Below, one piece after another: positions 1-9,800 of a stretch of DNA of 64,000 nucleotides (its first letter is position 1; every line of letters begins with the position of its first letter). The notes beneath the pieces are model-generated. The model ran no database searches. It saw nothing but the letters and a program-made list of their open reading frames with translations, and was not told the DNA's origin. The DNA is from Marthasterias glacialis (lineage: Eukaryota; Echinodermata; Asteroidea; Forcipulatida; Asteriidae), in the NCBI GenBank assembly GCA_911728455.2, contig OU452222.1:17990559-18054558 (forward strand). Reading direction: 5' to 3'. The position numbers and the translations under genes were made by a program.

Positions 1-371
1 AGTAAACCACAGTCTCCGTCCGGACGCGGTTCATCAGAATCCCAGTTTTCAAAAGCGCTCCTGTTGTTTCCTTTCTGCGGGCAGTGTTTCCATTCGCCCT
101 CCTGTTTGATGCAACCAATCCAGAGACTCGTAACGTGAGAAGTGCTTGAAATTAACTCCCCAATAAATTCCTGCTCGGTCTGTGTGTTTGGGATGGCCAG
201 GTTTGCTCGTGACTCGGCACAAGTGCGGTTTGCTTTGTACCAATCCATCGTGTCCGTTATGATGAAGTAACATGACTTGCCGTGCTGGTGCCAGTTAGGA
301 GGGCAGTTTTCAGCCAACAGACGGCCGCCACCAAAGCCCAAAATAAGGAGCAAAATTTCAATAGTATTCAT
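1..371 (-). CDS. Secreted C-type lectin domain protein, 5' part (runs off window)
   Basis: An open frame starts at ATG 371-369 and stays open to the left edge (123 codons). Residues 1-20 are a hydrophobic signal peptide. The rest reads as a long-form C-type lectin domain: C23-P-P-N-W27 with the extra cysteine pair C23/C34, C51, the core motif L83-W-I-G-C87, C97, then N109-W-D with E114-P-R and G119-D-C121. These are the standard fold landmarks in the right order and spacing. The long-loop position that is usually EPN (mannose type) or QPD (galactose type) reads E-P-R here, so calcium-dependent sugar binding is uncertain. The start was chosen because the signal peptide follows it at once and a TATA box lies 134 bp upstream. 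The 3' part, including the WND motif region and the last cysteines, is outside the window. Such lectins form large secreted families in echinoderms, often with immune or biomineral roles; the role here is not known. Confidence 0.88.
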   Translation of the reverse strand, partial: MNTIEILLLILGFGGGRLLAENCPPNWHQHGKSCYFIITDTMDWYKANRTCAESRANLAIPNTQTEQEFIGELISSTSHVTSLWIGCIKQEGEWKHCPQKGNNRSAFENWDSDEPRPDGDCGL

Positions 372-504
372 CTTTGCACTATTAACTTTCCCCGTAGACT
401 CCTTTTCTCCTGCCCTTTCATAAGAGTTTACACAAAATGAATGAGTTTTTTTTTTAAATCGCCTGGGGCCTGAATTCCATCGGGCCTTTGTTTCTCCATT
501 CATT

Positions 505-513
505 CCTTTTATA
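505..513 (-). promoter_or_regulatory. TATA box of the C-type lectin gene
   Basis: Read on the minus strand this is TATAAAAGG, a near-consensus TATA box, 134 bp upstream of the lectin ATG. It would place transcription start near 475-480 and give a 5' leader of about 100 nt. Assignment rests on position and consensus only. Confidence 0.5.
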
Positions 514-588
514 GCAACACGCTACTGGCAACGGTGTCAACAAAAGACTGTTTGCAGTATTACCATGGGAACGCGAATGCCATTTCAA

Positions 589-834
589 TTATAATAGCAT
601 AATTGGATTCTCGTTTTTTAATTGAGCCCATTTTGAAGAATTTTCATCAGTGAGTATGTGCTTATGAAGGTCAAAAACATAAACCAGTCTTTTCCATGGC
701 TGTTTGGAACACACCGCGTCATTATTCTTAAGTGTACCTTGCTCGACCATATTGTTGATGGAGAAGACGGTACGGAGCGTTTCCAATGAGAACAAGGTTG
801 GCGAACATAATAACCGCATCTGTGAGAAATACAT
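589..834 (-). other. Unrecognised 81-codon open frame upstream of the lectin gene
   Basis: A minus-strand frame of 81 codons with mixed amino-acid content, lying about 80 bp beyond the lectin TATA box on the same strand. I do not recognise the peptide, and no signal peptide, membrane segment or flanking splice site stands out. It could be an old transposon fragment or chance. It is listed because its composition is less skewed than most chance frames here. The rest of 852-1167 shows only a C-run and no gene. Confidence 0.15.
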
Positions 835-1167
835 AATTCTGACAGAATCAAAAAAAAATTCCGGTGCCCTTTAGCGGGCCCCCAAACCCCAAGGGCTTGA
901 TTGTTTGAGTTTCTTTTTATACCATTTGATTATCTCATTGTATTTCGTAGTACTGAAAAAATCGTTCTTGATTCTAAGCCCCCTAAAAATATTCAGGATC
1001 CGCCCATACAAAAATTATTCCCCTTCCCCCCCCCCCCTATGAGATCGTAAATTTCCACACGTGAATATAAATTGCCTCATTTTCCCCCGCCTCCCTAAAA
1101 TGAGTCGGTATGCTAAAGGTGTAGAATCAAGCTTGACTATTGTCTCTAATCTTACGGAATCAGCGCC

Positions 1168-1525
1168 GTTACTAGGGTAAAATTTTAGGGGGGCACGAGG
1201 AGGAGGCACCATTTCTCCTAGGGGGCACTTTTGGCCAAATGAAACTGTAGTTTCCGTTTGTATTTTTTCTAAACGAGCCCCTTTTCAGTGTCTGAGACGT
1301 GTCGAGGTAAAACAAAATATACATTCTGCGTGTAAATAATTAAAAATAGTTCTCAAAACACTGACATTACTACGTAAATGCTCATAAAATGTAACATTTT
1401 ATTCTGGTAAGTTTTAATCTCAAAAGTCCAGATTTCAAATGGGGCACCCGGAAGCACGGACATCAGTTGGAGGGGGGGGGGCGTGCAACTGTGTCCCCCC
1501 CCCCTAGTTACGCCACTATACGGAA
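1168..1525 (-). repeat. G-run repeat family, copy 1 (inverted)
   Basis: About 350 bp, the reverse complement of the family seen at 1828-2165 and 39590-39990. Shared landmarks are the GTTACGCCACT end, a long C/G run, the segment around TCCAGATTTCAAATG, and the block GCACTTTTGGCCAAATGA near the other end. Identity is moderate, so the copy is old. Unclassified non-coding element. Confidence 0.7.
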
Positions 1526-1827
1526 TCCACCTTTAATCTATAAAAACAACAATTTCTTTCTATTATTACCACTCATTGCGCTGTAAATTAATGGATCGCA
1601 GCACACACTATAAAAGTTGAACAATTCAATGGTGGGCAGCCGCCATTTTAAGGTAAATATTTCTCCGTTTCTGAGTGTGTTCTTTTGCTTTTTCAAGTGT
1701 CCGTTCATTTCTACCCTCCTTTTCCAAACGTTAGAATCACAACGCTATAGGTATACGCTGTTATCAACGTAGGAGATTTGTGGACCATTGCTTTTATGAT
1801 AAGGGCTTAACGGCAGTATCAGACGCA

Positions 1828-2165
1828 ATGGCGTAACTAAGGGGGGGGGGGGGGCGGCCCCCATTAGAAATTTGGACTTTTGAGATTAAAAATTACCAGA
1901 ATAAATCTTACATTTTCATAAGCTTATAGGTAGTAACTTCAATGTGTTTTTTTTTGTAAACTAATTTTTCTAATTAGACGCGCGCAGACATTGTATTTGT
2001 TTTTACCTCACACGTCAGATTAATCTTTAAAAAAAAAATAGTGAACGGCATAAACAAGAGCGCTGAAAAGGTGTTTGTTCGGGAGAAGTGAACATTTTTA
2101 GTTGGCCAGAAGTGCCCCCTAGAAAAAAATAGTGCACCCCTTGTGCCCCCTGGCATGTTACCGTA
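1828..2165 (+). repeat. G-run repeat family, copy 2
   Basis: Same family as 1168-1525 in the opposite orientation. It opens with GGCGTAACTAAGG, then a run of G and CCCCC, the AAATTTGGACTTTTGAGATT block, a CACGTCAGATTAATC block, and ends with AAGTGCCCCCTAG and GTGCCCCCTGG. No open frame. Confidence 0.7.
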
Positions 2166-2311
2166 ATAGTTTCGCCGCTGATCAGATGAAAAACATTTCT
2201 CAGAAAGTTTGGTACATCAAGTTGATATGAGAAGTCTTGAGCTTTAGACTAAAAATTGTGCATAAGATTTTTCCAACCTCGAAAAGAAGCCGTGTCATAC
2301 AGTCAGGCCTC

Positions 2312-2478
2312 ACTGCAAAAACTGGGGTGTTAGATTGATTCTCTTGGTACCTACATGTGACAACACCGACATGGTGTTAGTTATCACCATTGCTTTGTCG
2401 CTGGTAAAATTAACACCATGTCGGTGTTGTCACATATAGATGCCAAGAGAATCAATTTAACACCCTAGTTTTTGCAGT
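2312..2478. mobile_element. Foldback (MITE-like) element, 167 bp
   Basis: The ends ACTGCAAAAACTGGGGTGTT and AACACCCTAGTTTTTGCAGT are inverted copies. The inner arms around CAACACCGACATGGTGTTA and TAACACCATGTCGGTGTTG are also inverted, so nearly the whole element folds back. No coding capacity and no clear target-site duplication. Confidence 0.75.
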
Positions 2479-2729
2479 TCTACCTTTAACACCTACCACC
2501 GATGACTGACATTATTTTTTAATAGTAAATAAGCGTATGCAGTAGATACAACCGGTACTATAGATTGATTAACAGAGTATAGATCCTGGCTTGTTGAAAA
2601 GAATATTCCAATTATTTGATTTCCTGCTCCGTCTGCCAAGCGGTCTCTACGCCGCCATCGTTCAATACTAGATGAATATGCCTATTGTGAAACACAACCC
2701 CCAGTTATTGCTTTTATTTAAACTTTGGA

Positions 2730-3097
2730 TTAAAGCCCCAGCTCAACATTGGTAAACTGACTGCAAATTTTTCCGTTCTCTGCACAAATCAAGATATATG
2801 TAATAAAACCAACCTGTGAAAATGTCAGCTCATTTCGTTGTTTCATTTGTGAGAAAGAAGTAAAAATGCATTCAGCATTTTTTGAACGCATTCTTAAAAG
2901 CGGAGTTTGGGTCTCACATGAGACAAAATAAATTTTTGCTCTTATTTAATTTATTATTCAACACGATAACACTTCAGGCAGAAATATTTTTAAACGAAAG
3001 TTTTCTACCACAATTATCTTTACACCATGTAAAGTATATGTAAATATGTTAACATTTATGTGTTTCGTTCTTACCAATGTTGAGATGTGGCTTTTAA
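2730..3097. mobile_element. TIR element family A (copy 1), TTAA-flanked
   Basis: Terminal inverted repeats of about 24 bp (AAGCCCCAGCTCAACATTGG at the left, its complement with a few changes at the right) enclose about 320 bp of AT-rich non-coding DNA. TTAA sits at both ends and could be the target duplication. A second copy at 9531-9857 shares the interior, for example AACCAACCTGTGAAAATGT and TTTTCTACCA. Confidence 0.8.
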
Positions 3098-3853
3098 CCT
3101 ATTAGGCCTATATTTTGTTCTTGTTGTAAATAAATCAAGTCTTTAAGTGTGAAGAAATTCGATTAATTATTAGTGTTGAATATAAGCCAACTGTAAATGA
3201 TTACATGTGAGCCCTTCCATTACCCTGTTTAATTATATTCAGCAAGATGACGGCCTTTTAGGCCCTCCTTTGGGAAAATAGTTGAAGCTCGTAATTCTTT
3301 CATGGACAGAGTTGCTGATACAGATGGTTGTTATGAGCAACCATTATACCAAAAATGGCTGATGGGTTTTGGTAAATCGGTCAATTAATCGGTAGGCCTA
3401 CAATTGAATATTGAGATCTTATTTGGCTACTAATACGGCAAAAATGAAACTGGGCGAGGCTTTTCCCCTGCTTTGAAAGGTAGGTCTAGGAAATAAATAA
3501 ATAAAAGGCATGCCTGATATTAAGTGTCACACCCCCATCCCCCTTCTCCGCACGCCCCTCCCGTCGCTTTAGCCGTTCCAGTCTCGTTTTGGTTACTTTG
3601 ATTTGAACTTCTTTCGCTCGTGTGACCTCTCGTGTTGGGTCACCACACCACATGACCCTTTCTTGTGCCGCTCCACTGATTTCTGGCACCAGTCGACTAG
3701 CAAGTACTAGTCTGGTAACCTAACTAGGCAGTATTCAAACTATTGGTTGAATTAAGGAAGACGTCTAAGTATTTTCTCACTATTTACATTTCTGTGGCAT
3801 ACGTGCGAATCGCCGCATGCTCCGAAGCGCCTTCTGTAGCACAACAAACAAGC
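3098..3853 (+). other. Upstream region of FAM210A
   Basis: This stretch should contain the FAM210A promoter and 5' leader. No TATA box is obvious. The frame of the FAM210A start stays open upstream to an ATG at 3743, so an N-terminal extension of 37 residues is formally possible. The extension includes acidic residues and does not look like a mitochondrial presequence. Nothing else recognised. Confidence 0.4.
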
Positions 3854-6800
3854 ATGGCGATGTGTCGGAGTTTCAGTAAACTGAGAGCAGTTGTACCACC
3901 AGAATTGACGATTTTGAAGGGGAGATTTTCATCTGTAAAAGGTAAGTTTGGATAAGAGTTGCCCGTGTGGTCCGCAAGATCCGACTGCTAAACAAAAATG
4001 GTAGAGTTTAACTGGGGGGGGGGGGGGGGGGAACGATATTTTCTGATTTAAACTCTACGACATCGTCTGTAGATGATGATGTAACTCATTGAGTCATAGT
4101 GTAAACATGGCCCCATGGTTTAATCAAGATCTTCTTGTATCCCGTAAGTTGCTACTTAGACTTTGCATGCAAAACGCAGTGTATTTTCGTCAAGAGGTGA
4201 GAGGAGTAGCATGGAGAGAGGTGGAGCTATCTCTGGTCCATAACCCTCCTCCTCTTTACTCCTAGAACTATTATGAGGTTCGTTCGGAGACGATAGCGGA
4301 ACGAACCTCATAGTTCTAGGAGTACCTCCTCTTGAGGTGTGTGTGGAGGGTAAGACCCAGTAACTTGGGTGCTGTACTCCTTTTTTGAAATTTTTGACAC
4401 TATCGTTAAAACTAGTTAGCGCCCCACGCCCAGGGAAACCTTCCAGATGAACAACTTATCATTTATTTGCTACGATTTTCCGCACAAAATTACCCAAAAT
4501 GACAACAAGGACATGACAAAATAGCTGGAAATCGTCTCCTGGACCTGGCTCCTCAAAATACCAAGGATGAAAATAATTGGAATTTAATGGTACTCATGAT
4601 CATTTTCTGTCCTCCAAATGGATGTTTTCGGGGAATAAATCCTTGCAGCATGAGGCTGGGTTTTTGAACCCCCGTCTGCAACGACTGTTGTCATTAGATT
4701 TCAAAAGACGTTTAAACACTCCGCTAATAGCCTGTACGCTGATGCCCGGAGTTACACATTGTTTTACGCAGTCAACGCAGGACACCAGCTGCCTGTTCGC
4801 TGTCATTTTGGGCAATTTTGAGCAGAAAATCGTAGCAAATGATAGGTTGTTCATCTGGAAGGTTCCCCTGGGGCGCCAGTACAACCGATAATGTCAACAA
4901 ATTTCAAAAAAGGAGTACAGCGCCTCAGTTACTGGGTCTAGTCGTAACCCTCTTCCTCTTGACAGTTTGCGACCTGCCTGGAGCTGTGTGGAGGTTTACA
5001 AATATCGCAACTGAAGTTTAATTTTTTATGAAGAATCTCTGATATGACAATAACATTTTTCTCAGTCAAATCTCATCGTCATACAGTCGTGACTCCCAAA
5101 TGCAGGTTCAAGGTGTACGCTACGAGTTTCTTTCCACGTACTGCCTCACTTTGGAACTCCTTACCTGCATCCTGTTTCCCTGCTGTCTATAATTTGTCTC
5201 AGTTCAAGCGCAATGTGAATAGGCTTCTGTAATCATAATTCTCTGTGCTTTCTTTTCCTTTCTTTTTCTTTTTTAGCCCTCACCTCGAGTGGCCTTTGTG
5301 CCTTGTGTTGGGCGACTTCCATAAAAAAAAATATAAAAAAACATGTTTAATTTAAGTCGTTGGGGTCCCATGTTTACTTATGCGCATGTGACACGGTCCT
5401 GTGACACAACTATATCAAAAGCGTACATGTATGACCTGTGTCTATGACACTGACACTATCATGTCTAGTTGCTGTTGTAGTACTAGTACTTACTTGTAGT
5501 ACTCTACTAGTTAGTCAAGGCACTCATGGCAATCCGAATGGTATTCATCACAAACAGCGCCACCGACGCTGTAATTGTAAGAAGTAGCTAGAACTATTTA
5601 GTCCATAAAAGAAGTTGCTGGAATATCTATGTCCTCGAGTTTTGAGTATTTTGTAGAAAATTGTTAAATCATTTAAATATGGGTGGTCGGATAAATTCGG
5701 GCAGGACTCAATACTTTGTGGACTTGAGAACTTGAATCTATCGTAGATTGAGTACCGGTGACTGATGCAACATGACCGAGGAGTGGTGTGATAAAGTTCG
5801 TCTTGACAGATTGAAGTTTTGAGAGCTGAATTTTTATTCCGGAAGAGATATTTTCTGAACTCAGTCTTTAGTTCAGTAGGCCTATTGTGAGGGGTTTTTT
5901 TCCCTCATAATTTTGTGACTGGAGTCCAGCTTGTGTCCCTGTTGTGTTGTGTATTTCTGGTCGTTTGTTGAAGGTGAATTCACCCCATGTTCCAGCTCAG
6001 TTACACCAAGTCCAAGAACTGTTTGTTTTTGTACCGTCCCTGGAGAGCTGCTTTTGAGTCCTCGCCTTATCTTCTGCCTGTCGAAGTCTCGCCCGTTTCT
6101 TATAATAATCTTTTTTATTTATTTATTACTTTTTATATTTGAATAAAGTATGACTATGTACGGCATCCTGAATCGCACTAGGAACGTACTAACATAGCCT
6201 ACCATTTTTGTGGCGTAGAGTCGTGAGCCTCCACCAACTCAAAAATAGCGAGGACAATGACCAAAACAGATAAAACGATAAAGTAGTCACTTCATTGATG
6301 AATTTCTGAGGAGGGTTTGGTAGGAACAGTTTTAACTAGACGTAAGTTTTTGTGATATCACAAAAACAAGGTCTTCGGGATTATGGTAGATAAAGTTAAC
6401 ATAAAAATGTTAAATTGAGCTTTATAATATATTATTTATTTTGAACTTCCGGTTTGGACAGGAAACTAGGTCAAATCAGGTCTGATATAACTTTGTGAAG
6501 TAGCCTACTTTAAGCCCTTTCATATGGCGTAAGGATTGTGAAAATGGCTACGTAGTTTGAGACAAGGCTAAGCTCTTAATAATCTTATTTATTGTGTAAA
6601 ATAAGGTATTTTTTTAATTGTACACTTGAACCCATCCTAATCATTGTACACTTGTTAAATCACATTGTTTCTTTGTTCATTGTATCAGTGTGATCTTGTT
6701 TGATTTCTTTGTTGCATCGGAGAAAATCCAGGCTTTTTAAGTTACTTACAATTCACGGATAGTTTGGAGATTTTCGGATCGTAACACTCTACACAGTGAT

Positions 6801-9800
6801 TAAGTATGGTGGGAAAACTCTACACACTCTACACAGTGTGGGGAATAACTCTACATTGTCAGTGAAAGTGCAAATCGACGTATTGGTCGCCAGACTACAG
6901 ACAGTCTGTTTGCTGATATTTAACTGGTAATCACAGATCTGTGATTACCAGCCTATATGCGTATCTCTTTAACACAGAGCATACAGGAAACCCATTTAAT
7001 GCAGGAACTCTGCCACATATGGTGTAGCAAATGCTAGGTCTTTCTTCAGTTGACATTCAGAAGAAATCTCTTTGGTTCACTCTGTCCTGGTTATGAATAA
7101 TCTTACATGTCACCTTGTCTCCTTCTTTCTTCTAGTGTTGTTATGTCCAGGGCTTGTAATCTCTCCATGTAGGAGAGGTCCTTTAGAAGCTCGGGTGCCA
7201 GATTCTCTGAATTTTCTCTAGAACATTGATGTCTTTCCTCATTTAGGCAGACTCCAAACTTTCACACAAGGCTCCATTTTGTGGCCTGATGCCGTGTGAA
7301 AAATACTCTTGAAACCACTCTTTATCTACCGAAAAGATCTCTTTTTAATAAGCTTTAGTGAGCTCATTGGTTTAGCTGTGCTGCCTTAGTACACTGAAGA
7401 TTGCTTTTACAATCACCAGCTACACTCCTAGATCTTTTTCAGCTTTGCTCTCTTGTAGCTGTGTGCTGTTCACACTACACGTCCCCTTTGGGTTCTTTTT
7501 TTTTCATCAAAATTTATCACATTACAATTGTCACTGAAAAACTCTTTGAAGACTATTTTGCCGTCTATGCAAGTAAAATGTCTAGGTCATTTTGCAGGAG
7601 TGAAGATTCAGCTACTGCGGGTGGGTGGGGGGGGGGGCATACACACTTCGGTATCACTAGCAAACATGTTCAGGGCTCGAATTTGACACTGGACCGCAGG
7701 CCCGAGGTCAGTGATTTTAGCATTGGGCCAGTAAACATCACAAACAGACAAGTCCGGCAGTCTTGTGTTCTTCAATTGAATAACAATACCTCACTGTGTA
7801 ATATCTTTGACAAAAAGAAATACAAGAAACGATGTTCAAATCGTTGACTTTGAATCTGATCAATATCTTTCAATGCTCTTGAGTATCAAAATATTCTTAC
7901 CCACAAGACAAATGAGACAAATCTTCTCTTATAAAAACAGTTTCCATTTTACACTTTGTAGAAAGTTCTTTCTCATTAAGATTCTGGTCTTGAAAAATAA
8001 ATTCTGGTCCGGTAAACAATTTGAGCTACAAGCCCTGCAGTCTTGTGGAATTTTACCCCCAAATTCGTGCCCTGATCTACAACTTGGGAGTAGACACCTC
8101 TGGTAGGTTAGTAATAAAAAGAGTAAACAGTACTGGATCGAGGATAGATCCCTGTTGATGTTCAAAGCGGTGACTCTGAACATCAACCCGGCAAGAAGAA
8201 GAGCTCCCTACAGTCACAATATGTTTTCGATCAGTGAGGAAAGCCCTTATTTAGTCAAGCATGTGATCACAAATTCCATACGATTCAAGCTTGGTGATCA
8301 ATCTGAGATCAGGTAATGAATCAATATTCTTTGTTGTAGTCTAGGAAGATGACATCCCTACCTTTGTCTTGGTCCAAGCACCTTGTTGTGTCCTCAATGA
8401 AATCCAAGAGGTTAGCGAGGCAGGAATTTATTATTTGTGTTTTTTTACCCATACACGGATGTGTGTTAAGCACTGTATACTCAGTACTTTCCCGAGTCCT
8501 GTGAAAAAAACCGCACAGTCGGGCAGCTAGAGGCAGTTTGAGTCCTATTAGCAGCGGGTACCACAACCATTATAATAGATGCAGGAATTGTTCTTCATAA
8601 AACCATGTTGCTCCTTGGACATTAGGTTAGTATCCTTGATATGCTTAATTAACTCATCTCCAATTCAGGAGTTCTATGTTTTAACATGCTATGCCAGTTA
8701 GACTGACCAGGCTATAATTTCCAGCTTTTGTCCTGGTTTCCTTCTTAAGTATTGGACAAATTTTTGTAACCCGTCAGTCTTGTGGAACGTAGCTTTCTTC
8801 CAAAGATTTCTCGAAGATAATACCTAGAGGAAACACTACTTGCTCCGCACATTGCTAGAGTCTGTGGATGGACATCATCCATCCCAGGACACTTGTCAGA
8901 AAGTTTCTTTGTTTGTCAGAAAGTTGGTTTTTAAAAAACCAGGTGTCACATGCATGTAGCTTGTTTGTTAGTTCTATTTTCTAATTGTGGTGGGTCACCA
9001 TCCGGTTCGGTGGTGAAGATTGACTCAAGGAATTCGCTGAGGACTTCTGAAGCTTTCTTGTCACTATCAGTGAAGGACCCATCGCTTCATTCAAGCTGAG
9101 TAACCCCCCACTTTAACTTTCTGTTTCCTTCTTACCTTGCTTTAGTAAGCTTCTGGTTTTTCTTTGAAGTCTGAAATGATTTTCTTCCCATACTCAGCTT
9201 GTGTTTTCCTGACTATTTTCCTGGTAATTTTCCTTTGTTGTTTGTTGTCAATTTGGTCTGTGAAAAGCTTGCTTGCCCTATATCTCTGGTAAAGATTTTT
9301 TTTTTTCTCTTGACAGATTTTCTGACCTTTGGCCTAAGCCATGGTAGTCGACAATTTTTTTATTTCCATTTTCATTGGCACATTTCTCTCAACTATTTTA
9401 GGGTATGTTTTTCTGTAAGCCATACACATGTAGGTCCTGTGCACTAGGGTGGGTAGTGCATGTTTAACCAGTTGGCGCAGATGACCTGTTAACACGCAAA
9501 TGTTTCCCCTGCCTGGAAACAGAAGCCATCTTAAAGCCCCAGCTCTACATTGGTAAACTGACTGTAAATGCTTCCATTCTTAGCAGAAATCAAGATATTT
9601 GTAATAAAACCAACCTGTGAAAATGTTAGCTCATTTCGTTGTTTCATTTGCGAGAACACGGTGAGAATACATTCAGCATGTTTCCTTTATGCAGAGTTTT
9701 CGTCTCACTGAGACGAAAACTGATTTTGTATCTTACTTCATTTATTATTTAAAAACGATAGCACTTCAGGGAGAAATATTTCAAGGAAAGTTTTCTACCA

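Larger units (their letters stand above)
7030..9440 (-). pseudogene. Decayed LINE: linker, reverse transcriptase and C-terminal region
   Basis: Read on the minus strand, fragments appear in the order of a CR1/Jockey-like ORF2, with frameshifts and stops. A K/R-rich linker lies at 9150-9350, then G-S-F-T-D-S-D-K-K-A-S-E near 9065. D-K-C-P-G-M-D-D-V-H-P is near 8880, P-I-L-K-K-E-T-R with G-N-Y-S-L-V-S-L-T near 8730, and D-V-I-F-L-D-Y near 8345. L-I-T-K-L-E-S-Y-G-I lies near 8290 and Q-G-S-I-L-D-P-V-L-F near 8150. The catalytic box survives as M-F-A-S-D-T near 7665 (family F/Y-A-D-D). The C-terminal L-E-K-I-Q-R near 7225 and M-E-R-L-Q-A-L-D near 7160 close it. A 404-bp TIR element (7671-8074) and a SINE piece (8430-8575) are inserted. 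Dead copy. Confidence 0.82.

Noticed and set aside
3743-3853. Upstream ATG at 3743 as the FAM210A start
   Set aside because: It would put 37 residues including Glu before the basic N-terminus. ATG 3854 gives a typical presequence and a family-like length.
7401-7847. 148-codon plus-strand frame
   Set aside because: Lies antisense to the decayed LINE and crosses into the inserted TIR element, so it cannot be one gene.
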